Shown: positions 15,575 through 24,178, counted from the stretch's first letter. The stretch: DNA of 64,000 nucleotides from Xanthomonas sp. Leaf148 (GCF_001423585.1 NZ_LMOP01000001.1:867115-931114), one strand, 5' to 3'. Notes: generated by a model not told the origin, from the letters alone. Made by a program: numbers and translations.

Positions 15575-16975
15575 ATGACCGCTCTACCGTCCGCAGCACT
15601 CAACGACTACATCGCCTCGCCCTTCGGCCTCTTGCATTTGGAAGGCATCCACATCGGCCGGTTCCGCATCGACCGCGCCATCATCCGAGGTCGGGAAGCC
15701 GCCATCAACCTGCAAGAATGCATCCTCGCCGCGCTCGACGAAACCGGACGAAAGAGCGGCCTTAAGAACAGCACGCGCTATCCCGCTCAGCTGCCCATGG
15801 GCACGCCGGCGCGCCCTCTGGCCAAGGAGATCGAGGATCATCTGGAGGACATGCGTCGCCGGCAACTGGAGCCCAAAACTATCCAGTCCACCGAGCGCAC
15901 GTTGAAGCTCCTGCTTCTTACCTGCGGCAACATCTCCGCGGCTCGAGTGGACTACTACCACATCCAAGCGCTCTGGAAACTGCTGCGCTGGGCCCCAAGG
16001 AACCTGGTGTCGGATCCGCTGCTAAAAGACCTCTCCTTCGACGAAGCGATCGCGCTGGGGAAAGAGCAAGACGTGCCGCCGCTCTCGCCTGCCACGGAAG
16101 AGCGTCACCGCCGATTCCTCGTTGCCTTCTTCAACCACTTGGTCAACGGACAAGCCATCGACTTGTCACCGATGAAGGCGTTTCGGAAGCCCAAAGAAGA
16201 TCACACCATCAACCCCGACAAGGCGATCCGCTTGTTCGAGGACGCAGACCTGCAAGCCATTTTTGACCCCGCAACATTCATCCCCTGGGCGAAGAAACCG
16301 CAGTATTGGTGGGCACCAATGATCGGCCTCTACACAGGCGCGCGGGTCAATGAGGTTTGCCAGTTGAAGTTGACCGACATCATCGAAGAACGCGGGGTGT
16401 GGTGCATTGCTTTCCAGAAGACGTTGGACCAAGACTTGGCCGCAGACCCAAAGCGACGGCGGCGCAGCCGGCAAAGCATGAAGGGCAGTGGCTGCATGCG
16501 CATCATCCCCATCGCCAAGCCGCTCTTGGAGGCCGGATTCCTGGAGTTCGTGGAAGACATGAAAGCGATCGGCCACCCTCGGCTGTTCCCCCTCCTCTCC
16601 GCCGGCGTGAACCGCACGACAGGCGAGACCAATGCGCGTTACAGCCAACAGTTCGTGGTGGACTTTGGGCGCTACCTGAAGAGCCTGGGCTTCCCCAAGG
16701 GCATCGGGTTCCATGCCTTCCGCCACACGCTGGCAACCGAGCTCGATGTCAACGATGTTCCGGAGAAAGAGATCGCCTTGGTCACCGGCCATAGCACCGA
16801 TCCACGGGACCGGGTCCAGGTGCTGCGCAGGCACTACCTCCACAAGAAGCCGCAGGTGACGCGCAGCAAGCAGATCAGCGCTTTGGAGCTGTATCAGCCC
16901 AACGTCGAGCTGCCGCGCTACCAGCGGGGGCAGTTCGCCAAGTGCTTGGCCGATCCGAGCAAGTTCTACCCATAA
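15575..16975 (+). CDS. Tyrosine site-specific integrase
   Basis: 466 residues starting MTALPSAALN. The C-terminal catalytic domain has all key residues of the phage-integrase family: Arg257 (GLYTGARVNE), His380 and Arg383 (FHAFRHTLAT), His406 (VTGHSTD) and Tyr421 (RRHYLHK). The middle contains an SAM-like core-binding part (residues about 80-190), and the N-terminus is longer than in lambda-type integrases. The enzyme cuts and joins DNA at attachment sites to insert and excise an element. It points toward ffs, about 4 kb beyond its end. A basic insertion (KRRRRSRQ) lies between the first Arg and the HxxR box, as in several integrases of genomic islands. Confidence 0.92.
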   Translation: MTALPSAALNDYIASPFGLLHLEGIHIGRFRIDRAIIRGREAAINLQECILAALDETGRKSGLKNSTRYPAQLPMGTPARPLAKEIEDHLEDMRRRQLEPKTIQSTERTLKLLLLTCGNISAARVDYYHIQALWKLLRWAPRNLVSDPLLKDLSFDEAIALGKEQDVPPLSPATEERHRRFLVAFFNHLVNGQAIDLSPMKAFRKPKEDHTINPDKAIRLFEDADLQAIFDPATFIPWAKKPQYWWAPMIGLYTGARVNEVCQLKLTDIIEERGVWCIAFQKTLDQDLAADPKRRRRSRQSMKGSGCMRIIPIAKPLLEAGFLEFVEDMKAIGHPRLFPLLSAGVNRTTGETNARYSQQFVVDFGRYLKSLGFPKGIGFHAFRHTLATELDVNDVPEKEIALVTGHSTDPRDRVQVLRRHYLHKKPQVTRSKQISALELYQPNVELPRYQRGQFAKCLADPSKFYP

Positions 16976-17117
16976 CGCAAGACGGCTGGTCAGCATTGAA
17001 TTCCGGCGCAGGGCGCTCTGTCCTCCTGTCAGTAATTCACTGCTGCTTGGCGACGCTAGGCTTGCCGGTAGCGCGCATGGGCTTCATGCTTCGCCCATTG
17101 ATAAATGGAGAAACTGC

Positions 17118-17825
17118 ATGAATTGCGAATGGATTGCATGGTGCGCACTTAAGCCAGAGGCTCAGGCTGCTTGGGTTCAGGCAATAGGCAGCGTTGTCGC
17201 TATTGCCGTCGCTGTTTTCGTGCCTAGAAGCTCGGACAATCGGCGAGAAAGTCGAGAGGCTGATAAGGAGAGGCGTGAACTTGCCGCGCACTCAGCAAGG
17301 GAGGCTCAAGAGCAGGCCAAAGAGCAGGCAGTTGCCAGATCGCATGCCGTCAATCTCATACGCGAGCTTCGCTCGATTAGCGAAGCCATGCAGAACCGGG
17401 TGGCGGATTTGGCCAGGCGTGAAGGTAGTCTCGTCGACACCCTCTCGAAAGCATACTTCTCAATCGGTCCGAGGGGAGGCAAAGCCGATCGCGATCGCAA
17501 TCCTGAAGACACGAAGAAAGTATCCGAAATGGCAGATGCGCTTTCGAAGATGCTTCCTTCTTTTGAGGTATCTCAGGAAGTGAGAGAGAACGTTCCAAGA
17601 CTGGCATTGATGCCGGGACTCGGTGACAGACTTCTCTCGCTAATCGTTTCCTTGGACAACCTGCACCATGAGACAAGAATGGCGATAAACCTTTTCAAGC
17701 AAGACACGTTTAAATCTGATCCGTTCCCCCCGCTTAAGAGGGCATGCGAACGGACCAAAGAACTTGCTGATCAAGCTAGCGAAGAGCTCATGAGGCTCTT
17801 CTCGGACGCGGCGCGAGTTGAGTGA
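17118..17825 (+). CDS. Membrane-anchored coiled-coil protein
   Basis: 235 residues from ATG 17118. An N-terminal hydrophobic segment (AAWVQAIGSVVAIAVAVFVP, about residues 17-36) is followed by a highly charged coiled coil (residues 40-100) and a helical soluble domain, so the protein is probably held to the inner membrane with the bulk in the cytosol. The AWVQAIGS-type anchor followed by a coil recurs in island and phage-defence proteins, but I know no function. It stands alone, convergent with the XRE gene at 17968. GC content is lower than in neighbours. Confidence 0.6.
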   Translation: MNCEWIAWCALKPEAQAAWVQAIGSVVAIAVAVFVPRSSDNRRESREADKERRELAAHSAREAQEQAKEQAVARSHAVNLIRELRSISEAMQNRVADLARREGSLVDTLSKAYFSIGPRGGKADRDRNPEDTKKVSEMADALSKMLPSFEVSQEVRENVPRLALMPGLGDRLLSLIVSLDNLHHETRMAINLFKQDTFKSDPFPPLKRACERTKELADQASEELMRLFSDAARVE

Positions 17826-17967
17826 CAACGACAGGGGCGCATGTCTCCCCAGCTGCGGCCCCCCTTTGGCGGTCCGCGAGTAGTCCACACGCACGTCGTC
17901 CAGCATGAGATCCGGGGGATGGGGACAACGGATGGTGTCTCTGCCCAGTGCTACGAGCTACGAGCTA

Positions 17968-18306
17968 CTAGCTGCCAGCCGACTCCGCCATCTCACGCAG
18001 GCGCTTCAACACCTCTTTTTGCTTGGACACGGGCAACGTGGACACGAGAAGGATGACCTCCGCGAGGAGGTCTGACGTCGCATGGAAGTAAGCCACCGGC
18101 AAATCCAACGCCTTTGCTAAGGCCTCAGCCGTCGCAGGGTCCGGGTCATGTTGCCCCGTCTCGTAGCGGCTCACACGCGTGGCTCCCGACACCGAGTCCA
18201 CCATCCCAATGCGCTCCGCCAGCTCGGCCTGGGTCCAGCCCATGGCGATGCGCGCATGGCGCAGACGCGTGCCATAGACCGTGGCCGGTGTCTTGGGTTT
18301 GGGCAT
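17968..18306 (-). CDS. XRE family transcriptional regulator
   Basis: 112 residues from ATG 18306. Residues 14-68 form a helix-turn-helix of the XRE/Cro type: YGTRLRHARIAMGWTQAELAERIG, then VSRYETGQHDPDPATAEALAKAL, followed by LPVAYFHATSDLLAEVI and a coiled tail. It is divergent from the exported-protein operon starting at 18418, with about 110 bases between them, so it may bind there. It is the only recognisable regulator next to the integrase. Confidence 0.85.
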   Translation of the reverse strand: MPKPKTPATVYGTRLRHARIAMGWTQAELAERIGMVDSVSGATRVSRYETGQHDPDPATAEALAKALDLPVAYFHATSDLLAEVILLVSTLPVSKQKEVLKRLREMAESAGS

Positions 18307-18417
18307 CGAGAAGATTGCACGAAAGCTGAATTTCCTCAGTGTGCCGCTTGGAAGCGGGCTTCTCATCTGCGAATATCGTAAATGCTGCCAGACCGGCGGT
18401 CTACAGGGGCTTTTCGT

Positions 18418-19179
18418 ATGAAGCACACAGGACAAGGAGCTTTCACTGCGCTCTTGGCGTTGACGCTCGTCTCTCCACTCAGTGCCCAGGCCCAAGAGGT
18501 GCCGGAGCAGAAGCCCGGCTTTTTCCGCCAGCTCGGTAAGGGCTTCGCCGACACGGGCAAGCAGATGGTCGGCATCAAGCCGAACTCGGGCAGCAAGGCC
18601 GGCAGTCAGGGAACAGGCTCGATTTACACGCCCGTTAGCGGCGCTGGGAAGCTGCCCGGACTCTTCAAGGGCGATAACCACCAAGCGGCGCAGGCCGGGA
18701 AGCTGGAGTGGCCCCGAGTGGCGTTGACCTTCACCGAGTGGGGCGCTTCGCTGCCCTGCTGGACGGCGGAGGCCCGCATCTGGACCAGCCCCACGGCCTC
18801 GACCACGGAGACCTTCCGGACCTGCTTCGATGCCCCGCTGACCGAGACCGATGACTTGGGCGACACCGCTGAGCTCAACACCGCCGCTCTCTGGAAAGGC
18901 CGAGACACCCTCAACGGCATCCGCGTGCCGCCCAGCAAGCCCAACACCGGCACTCAGCGCTCCACGGGTCCCAACCCTCCGGCCCAGCCCTTTGTCGTCA
19001 ACGTCAGCCGGCCCGGCCTGGCTGACCGCGCCGTGGACGTGTCGCTGCGCATCGCTTGGGTAACCGGCTTTATCCAGACCGCCGACCTGCACCCAGGACC
19101 CAGCGGCCTGCTGACGCCCTTGAAGGACACACGGATGTGGATCGCGGGGTTCAAGCCCGACGGGAACCGCGACAAGTAA
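18418..19179 (+). CDS. Exported hypothetical protein
   Basis: 253 residues from ATG 18418 (AGGGG upstream). A typical signal peptide (MKHTGQGAFTALLALTLVSPLSAQAQ) precedes a soluble domain with two cysteines (SLPCWTAEARIW and FRTCFDAPL), which could form a disulfide in the periplasm. No known family. It is the first of three envelope genes reading the same way, with the next start 45 bases downstream. Confidence 0.65.
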   Translation: MKHTGQGAFTALLALTLVSPLSAQAQEVPEQKPGFFRQLGKGFADTGKQMVGIKPNSGSKAGSQGTGSIYTPVSGAGKLPGLFKGDNHQAAQAGKLEWPRVALTFTEWGASLPCWTAEARIWTSPTASTTETFRTCFDAPLTETDDLGDTAELNTAALWKGRDTLNGIRVPPSKPNTGTQRSTGPNPPAQPFVVNVSRPGLADRAVDVSLRIAWVTGFIQTADLHPGPSGLLTPLKDTRMWIAGFKPDGNRDK

Positions 19180-19224
19180 CCCTGCCTCCTACTTCTCAAT
19201 CCCTCTCGCTATCAAAGGACAGAC

Positions 19225-19539
19225 ATGAAACACACAAGGATCGGCCTGGTCGCGTTGACCATGGCCCTGGGCCTGACCGCCTGCGGCGGCAAGCCTTCGT
19301 CTGACAATGCCAAGGAAGCCTTTGTCCAACTGCTGAAGGACAGCGGTGCCGGCCAAGTCACCGACGTCCAAAACTTCGAACTGACTGGATGCGTGGAAGC
19401 AGAAGGCGCCGACGGCTACCGCTGCGACACCCGCGGCCAAGCCGTGCTCAGCATTGAGGGTCGGCAGGTCCCCTTGCCGGTCAACAAGAATTTGCGCTAT
19501 GCCAAGGCGGACGGGACGTGGAGGGCCTACGCCAAATGA
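19225..19539 (+). CDS. Small lipoprotein
   Basis: 104 residues. The N-terminus MKHTRIGLVALTMALGLTACGG is a lipoprotein signal with lipobox LTAC and the modified Cys at residue 20. The mature part is short, with two more cysteines (TGCVEAEG and YRCDTRG), and would sit in the periplasm attached to a membrane. Residue 21-22 is Gly-Gly, not Asp, so export to the outer membrane is more likely than inner-membrane retention. Its stop overlaps the next start (ATGA). Confidence 0.7.
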   Translation: MKHTRIGLVALTMALGLTACGGKPSSDNAKEAFVQLLKDSGAGQVTDVQNFELTGCVEAEGADGYRCDTRGQAVLSIEGRQVPLPVNKNLRYAKADGTWRAYAK

Positions 19540-19832
19540 AGACCCAATCGAATTCGATGGTTGAAACGTCGGTCGGTGCACTCGGTAGGGACGGCGGGCT
19601 GCGTGCAGTCCCCAAGAAAGTCATGACCCCTCACAACCGATTCTTCTGGTGGTTCTCGTTGAGTCTGCTCCTCCTGGGGCCATTCGGCTTCATCGTCGGG
19701 CCACTGATGGCTCGGCGAGGTTTGCGAAAAGCAGAGCGCCTCTACGCTTTCGAGGCTCACATGGCCCGCCAGCGCGATCGTGGCTTCAGCTGGTGGCAGT
19801 GGTGGGTCATGACGCCGCTTGGCTTCAGCTGA
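19536..19832 (+). CDS. Small inner-membrane protein
   Basis: 98 residues from ATG 19536, which overlaps the lipoprotein stop. One clear hydrophobic stretch (FFWWFSLSLLLLGPFGFIVGPLM) probably spans the membrane once or as a hairpin, followed by a basic segment and an unusual tryptophan-rich end (GFSWWQWWVMTPLGFS). Translational coupling suggests it works with the lipoprotein. No family known to me. Confidence 0.6.
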   Translation: MKTQSNSMVETSVGALGRDGGLRAVPKKVMTPHNRFFWWFSLSLLLLGPFGFIVGPLMARRGLRKAERLYAFEAHMARQRDRGFSWWQWWVMTPLGFS

Positions 19833-19875
19833 CAGAGTGAAAAGCACCATCCGACTAAGGACATGCCGTCCATTA

Positions 19876-19903
19876 AAAAGCCCCGTAGCAGCGGGGCTTT
19901 TTT
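19876..19903 (+). terminator. Intrinsic terminator after the envelope operon
   Basis: Hairpin AAAAAGCCCCG / CGGGGCTTTTT with a 6-base loop and a T run. It closes the 18418-19832 transcription unit and could also work on the other strand. Confidence 0.8.
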
Positions 19904-20049
19904 CTTGCCATCGTGACGAACGCTAAGATTCGTCCTCCAGAAGCCGACTTTACGCCGGCAGGGTAGCTTGGGGCCCAGGCTGTAATGGCCACTGATCGTG
20001 CTGCGTGGCCATCAGATACAATCGAAAAACCTAAAAAAAAGGATCGTCG

Positions 20050-20481
20050 ATGAAAATCAAGATGCCTTCCTACGGAAAAATCTCAGACAAGACCATTCCT
20101 GAAATTGGTGATAGCGGATCATCCGAGCTGGAATATGGAGAACTTCCGGATCAAATTGGAGATCTGGAAGACCCAGAGTTAGCGCCAACCATCCCGGCAC
20201 CCATAGCGCCCGACCCAAAGCTTTCTTCCAATACCTCTCTGGAATCTCAGGGAAAGTCGACAGCAACTATACCCGCACGTGCAACTGGCACCTGGAGTTC
20301 CAGGAGATACTATCTGGTCCCGCCCGTGGGAATTTTTTGTGCGCCAGAGCATGTTGAATTGCAAATGGCCTCAAGGTGGGCCGCCTACGAAATCCCAGGA
20401 GGTCAACTTATTGCGCATTTCGCCACGGAAGGAGAAGCGACGGTCTATCTCGAAGAACAGGGCTATCGGAGAGGGGAATAG
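20050..20481 (+). CDS. Hypothetical protein
   Basis: 143 residues from ATG 20050, with AAGGA 8 bases upstream. The N-terminal half is acidic and proline-rich (GELPDQIGDLEDPELAPTIP, PAPIAPDPK), probably disordered. The C-terminal half is a compact domain (RRYYLVPPVGIFCAPEHVEL, then FATEGEATVYLEEQGY). GC content is low for the window. No signal peptide. I recognise no family. Convergent with the gene at 20495. Confidence 0.55.
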   Translation: MKIKMPSYGKISDKTIPEIGDSGSSELEYGELPDQIGDLEDPELAPTIPAPIAPDPKLSSNTSLESQGKSTATIPARATGTWSSRRYYLVPPVGIFCAPEHVELQMASRWAAYEIPGGQLIAHFATEGEATVYLEEQGYRRGE

Positions 20482-20494
20482 GAATTGAGATCTC

Positions 20495-20794
20495 CTAGCT
20501 GCCCCACAGTCGCGGAAAATCCTGATTGGGTGTCCCGTCCGCTTTCGCGGGCCGGTAGACACTGCCAATCTCAATATCCTGAACGCGTGGCGCGTTCGCC
20601 GTGGATCGATTCTCCCAATTTGCGTGCCAGTGGTCGATACAGGCATTCGTTGCCAGGTCAGCTTCTTCCTTCGCCTGCGTGACGGGAAGCCGATGCAGCG
20701 CAGCCAAGAACGCCGCATTCCAGAAGTCTTCAATTTTCACAGATGCATCTCCTCTCGAAAGCAGCTGATCTAGCACGTAAACCTTGGTTGTCAA
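20495..20794 (-). CDS. Hypothetical protein
   Basis: 99 residues. The only start giving the full protein is TTG at 20794 (TTKVYVLDQLLSRGD), without a strong ribosome binding site. It is helical and soluble, with FWNAAFLAALHRLPV and ACIDHWHANWENR. Small and AT-richer than its surroundings, it is probably cargo of the island. Function unknown. Confidence 0.5.
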   Translation of the reverse strand: MTTKVYVLDQLLSRGDASVKIEDFWNAAFLAALHRLPVTQAKEEADLATNACIDHWHANWENRSTANAPRVQDIEIGSVYRPAKADGTPNQDFPRLWGS

Positions 20795-21041
20795 TGGGGC
20801 CCACTGGCACTTAAAGGATCGGCCTCGCGCATCTGCGGACCCGATGGGCTAGCGAAGCACACCCAGTGGCAGCTACAATGGCAGGCCACAAAGCAGGACA
20901 CCCTCCTGGTTTGCGTGGCTGTAGGAGAGTCAGGAAGTTGGATCGGGATCAGTACCTCCCCCTCTCTCCGCCAGTTTCATGATTTGCGCAATGACACCAC
21001 TGTCGCAAATCGCAGGGCCATGCCAGTGGCCCACGTCTTAT
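20795..21041. other. Short region between the island cargo and ffs
   Basis: About 250 bp without a gene. It should hold the ffs promoter; no strong -35/-10 pair can be assigned, though a TTATGG hexamer lies near the RNA start. Confidence 0.35.
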
Positions 21042-21152
21042 GGTGGCCCCGTCGGTCCCTCGCGACGCTAGATCGAAAATCCCGCCAGGGCCGGAAGGCA
21101 GCAACGGTATCGATTGATGCGGGCGCCGAGGTCAACCGGCGGGGACACCACC
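21042..21152 (+). ncRNA. ffs: Signal recognition particle RNA (4.5S RNA)
   Basis: The diagnostic apical loop of bacterial SRP RNA is present: GGCCGGAAGGCAGCAACGG at about 21090-21108. The 5' end GGTGGCCCCGTCGGT pairs with the 3' end ACCGGCGGGGACACCACC, closing a long hairpin of about 110 bases, the normal size for the short gammaproteobacterial form. The RNA binds Ffh and directs membrane proteins to the translocon. The exact ends are estimated from the pairing. The gene is next to the right boundary of the accessory region. Confidence 0.88.
21113..21149 (+). repeat. 3' part of ffs, first copy of a direct repeat (possible att core)
   Basis: The stretch GATGCGGGCGCCGAGGTCA in ffs recurs in slightly changed form at 21344-21380. 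About 33 of 39 bases agree. RNA genes are common integration targets, and the copy in ffs keeps the RNA functional. Confidence 0.4.
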
Positions 21153-21343
21153 CTACTTGTCTGTGCACGCGCTGGATCGACCTGGTCGATGCTCCCGGCG
21201 CAGGTCATTGCCTGGAATCGGCAGTATCCGTCACGGAGCGTGCTGCGCGCCACGCTCAAGATCTTCGCTTGCATTGCTGCCGCCCGTAGCGACGGCGCCA
21301 GACATCTCCGCAACGGGAACGCCCTGCTCGACGCGTAGCGATC

Positions 21344-21380
21344 GATGCGGGCGCCAAGGTCACCCGTCGGAGATTTTCCC
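21344..21380 (+). repeat. Degenerate second copy of the ffs 3' end
   Basis: GATGCGGGCGCCAAGGTCA and flanking bases match the ffs 3' end, about 230 bp downstream of it. It lacks the SRP apical loop, so it is not a second RNA gene. It may be the scar of an integrated element. No gene is seen in 21153-21557. Confidence 0.4.
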
Positions 21381-21557
21381 AACCTTCCCGCATGCCTCAG
21401 CGCGCGGACAATTGCCGTGCGCGCTTCAGGGTAGCTGCGGCAGCTTCTTAGGCCACACCAGCTAACTTTTGGCGCGGCATGATCGAACACGACGGCGCCC
21501 GCCAAACCGGCAGCCCCAGCAGTGCATCACGCCACCGCACACACGCGGTTGAGGACG

Positions 21558-21995
21558 TCACTGCGACTCAGGATGCAACCAGCCCGCGTCGCCTTCCAGG
21601 TAATGCTCGTGCTTCCAGATCGGCACGCGCGCCTTGACCTCGTCGATGATGTAGCGACACGCGTCGAACGCAGCGCCGCGGTGCGCCGCACTGACGCCCA
21701 CCCAGACCGCCATGTCGGCGATCTGCAGCTCGCCGACCCGATGCACGCAGTGCGCATGCACGATGGCGAACCGGCGCACGGCTTCATCGAGCACGCGCTG
21801 ACCTTCGGCCTGCGCCAGCGCGGCGTAGGCTTCGTAGCGCAGCCCGGCAACGCCACGGCCTTCGTTGTGATTGCGCACCCAGCCTTCGAAACTGGCAAAT
21901 GCACCGGCATGCGGATGCGCGGCGCCGGAACGCAGCTGCTCCACCGGCAATGGCAGATCGGAAAGCGCAAAGATGGCCACGACGTCATCGCTCAC
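21558..21995 (-). CDS. moaE: Molybdopterin synthase catalytic subunit MoaE
   Basis: 145 residues from GTG 21995, which has GGGAGG 7 bases upstream; a TTG at 22001 overlapping the moaD stop is less likely. Family features: GAFASFEGWVRNHNEGRGV near the start, YEAYAALAQAE, HRVGELQIADMAVWVGVSAAHRG, and KARVPIWKHEHYLEGDAGWL with the catalytic Lys pair. MoaE transfers sulfur from MoaD thiocarboxylate to precursor Z (cPMP) to make molybdopterin. It is the last gene of moaC-moaD-moaE. Confidence 0.95.
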   Translation of the reverse strand: MSDDVVAIFALSDLPLPVEQLRSGAAHPHAGAFASFEGWVRNHNEGRGVAGLRYEAYAALAQAEGQRVLDEAVRRFAIVHAHCVHRVGELQIADMAVWVGVSAAHRGAAFDACRYIIDEVKARVPIWKHEHYLEGDAGWLHPESQ

Positions 21996-21997
21996 GC

Positions 21998-22243
21998 TCA
22001 ACCTCCCGACACTGGCGGAATAAACACCACTTCGCTGCCATCGCGCAGCGCATCGTCCCAGCGCGCGAAGGCGCCGTCGACGGCAACGCGCAACTGCGCA
22101 GGTGTCCAGCGCAGGCCGTGCCGCGCATCGAGTTCGGCATACAGGCCACGCAGATCCGGCGCGCTGGATTGCACACGCTCATCGGCGATCCCGGCCGCTT
22201 CGCGCAGGCTGGCGAAATACAACACCGTCACCATTGCAGTCAT
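21998..22243 (-). CDS. moaD: Molybdopterin synthase sulfur carrier MoaD
   Basis: 81 residues from ATG 22243, which overlaps the moaC stop (ATGA). Ubiquitin-like protein starting [18 protein letters not shown] and ending in the required Gly-Gly (IPPVSGG), which is adenylated and thiocarboxylated so that sulfur can be passed on by MoaE. The length is usual for the family. Confidence 0.93.
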   Translation of the reverse strand: MTAMVTVLYFASLREAAGIADERVQSSAPDLRGLYAELDARHGLRWTPAQLRVAVDGAFARWDDALRDGSEVVFIPPVSGG

Positions 22244-22737
22244 TGCGCCACTCCGATATCGCGCTTGCCGCCACGCTTGGACACCAATTTGGTCGGCCCG
22301 ATGGTCATGCCGTGCGATAACGCCTTGCACATGTCATAGATGGTCAGCGCAGCCACGCTGGCGCCGGTCAGCGCCTCCATCTCCACACCGGTGCGATGCA
22401 CGCAGCGCACGGTGCAGTGAATCTCCAGCACCTGCTCGCCTGCCCAGTCGATCTCGAAACGACAGCCATCGATCGGCAATGGATGGCAGAACGGAATCAG
22501 CTCGTGCGTGCGTTTGACGGCCATGGTGCCGGCGATCACTGCGGTCTCGACGATGCCGCCCTTGGCGCTGCGCAGGCCGTTGGCGCGCAACTGCGCGGCG
22601 ACGGACGCCGGAAACCGCACCCGGCTGGTCGCCGTGGCGCTGCGTGCGGTGACCGCCTTGTCCGAGACATCCACCATCGTGGGCAGCCCGGCATCATCCA
22701 GGTGGGTCAGGCGTGCGGAACGGGATTTTGCAGGCAT
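22240..22737 (-). CDS. moaC: Cyclic pyranopterin monophosphate synthase MoaC
   Basis: 165 residues from ATG 22737 ([17 protein letters not shown]); an ATG at 22761 is an alternative. Conserved segments: [36 protein letters not shown] with the active-site His-Pro, [32 protein letters not shown] with catalytic Asp and Lys, and [12 protein letters not shown]. MoaC converts the MoaA product to cPMP. moaC, moaD and moaE overlap and form one unit. Confidence 0.96.
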   Translation of the reverse strand: MPAKSRSARLTHLDDAGLPTMVDVSDKAVTARSATATSRVRFPASVAAQLRANGLRSAKGGIVETAVIAGTMAVKRTHELIPFCHPLPIDGCRFEIDWAGEQVLEIHCTVRCVHRTGVEMEALTGASVAALTIYDMCKALSHGMTIGPTKLVSKRGGKRDIGVAQ

Positions 22738-23143
22738 GGGAAACGACACGGTGATAGGCAATCAGGATGCGGCATTGTCGGTGAATGGGGTGCCTTGATG
22801 AAACAGCCGCCGTGATCATCCGGGCCCCTGTGCCATAACGAGCTGCGCAACGCATGCCGTTCGAGCCCACCGCTGCCATCGACCGTGGGGCACCGCAGCT
22901 GCGCGAGATCCGGCGCCTGCAGAACGCACGCGAAGGCATCGGCGTGGCAACCACCAACAGCGGCACTAGAACGCGGCGCGGCGATGACGTCGCACCGCGT
23001 GCAGTGGCGCTCGGACGCGGCGGACTCCAGAAATTCAGAAATTCAGGATCGAGCCGTGCTTCCAGCGCCTGCGTGTCGTCATGCACCCGTGGATCGAGCA
23101 AGCGCGACTCCAGCGCGCACCTGCCGCTGAAGGGTGCGCGCAC
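22738..23143. other. Gap of about 400 bp between moaA and moaC
   Basis: No gene is convincing on either strand. It has several GC-rich inverted stretches, and it is the transcript leader of moaC if moaC is expressed separately. I cannot show a molybdenum cofactor riboswitch by eye. Confidence 0.35.
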
Positions 23144-24178
23144 TCATCCGCCGATCAAAAACATCTCGACCGGCTTGCCGCGACGCGGTTCCGATGATGC
23201 ACGCACTTCACTGTAGCGGTCGCCACGCATGCTCCAGCGTTGACGCAAGTGTGTCGCCAACCCTTGCTCGCCGTCGGCCAACGCCGGCTTCAGATCGTGG
23301 CCCTGGCTGGCGAACAGGCAGGTGTACAGGTGACCGTCGGCCGACACGCGCGCGCGCTGGCAGTCGCCGCAAAACGGCACGCTGACCGAACTGACAAATC
23401 CCACCTCACCCGCGCCGTCGACAAACGCGTGGCGTTGCGCGACTTCACCAGTGTAATTGGCGTCCAGTGCCATCAGCGGCCAGCGTGCGTGAATGCGCGC
23501 GTGCAACTGCGCAGAGCTCACCACCGCTTCCGGCGTCCAGCCGTTGCAACTGCCCACGTCCATGAATTCGATGAAGCGCAACACATGCCCGGTGCCGCGG
23601 AAGTGCTCCACCAGCGGCAGCACCTGATCTTCGTTGACGCCACGCTGCACCACGCAATTGATCTTCAACCGTTTGAAGCCGGCCTGTTCGGCGGCGGCAA
23701 TGCCGGCCAGTACCTGCGCGATGTCGCCACGGTCGCCGCTCATGCGCTTGAACAGCGCCGGCTCCAGCGCGTCCATGCTCACCGTGATACGGCGCAGCCC
23801 AGCCTGGCGTAGCGCGTTGGCCTGGCGCGCGAGCAAGGTGCCATTGGTGGTCAGCGCCAGATCCTCGATGCCGTCGATGGCGGTGAGTCGCGCAACCAAG
23901 GTCGGTAAATCGCGACGCAGCAACGGCTCGCCACCGGTCAAGCGCACCTTGGTGACACCCACCGACACGAACGCCCGCACCAACGTTTCCAGCTGGTCGA
24001 AGCTCAGCCGCTGTTGCGCATCGAAGCCGTAATCGTCGGGCACGCGGTCGGCCGGCATGCAATAACCGCAGCGGAAATTGCAGGCTTCGATCACCGACAG
24101 GCGCAGATCGCGCAGCGGGCGACCGTAGCGGTCCTGCATCGGGGCACCGGTCAGGGTCGGCAGCGACAAGGCGCCCAT
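23144..24178 (-). CDS. moaA: GTP 3',8-cyclase MoaA (radical SAM)
   Basis: 344 residues, ATG 24178 overlapping the stop of the preceding gene. The radical-SAM cluster site is in CNFRCGYCM near residue 33, followed by VRLTGGEPLLRRDL (SAM binding). The second [4Fe-4S] site of MoaA is in VPFCGDCQRARVSADGHLYTC near residue 275. The protein ends in Gly-Gly as usual. It makes the first intermediate of molybdenum cofactor from GTP. Confidence 0.96.
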   Translation of the reverse strand: MGALSLPTLTGAPMQDRYGRPLRDLRLSVIEACNFRCGYCMPADRVPDDYGFDAQQRLSFDQLETLVRAFVSVGVTKVRLTGGEPLLRRDLPTLVARLTAIDGIEDLALTTNGTLLARQANALRQAGLRRITVSMDALEPALFKRMSGDRGDIAQVLAGIAAAEQAGFKRLKINCVVQRGVNEDQVLPLVEHFRGTGHVLRFIEFMDVGSCNGWTPEAVVSSAQLHARIHARWPLMALDANYTGEVAQRHAFVDGAGEVGFVSSVSVPFCGDCQRARVSADGHLYTCLFASQGHDLKPALADGEQGLATHLRQRWSMRGDRYSEVRASSEPRRGKPVEMFLIGG

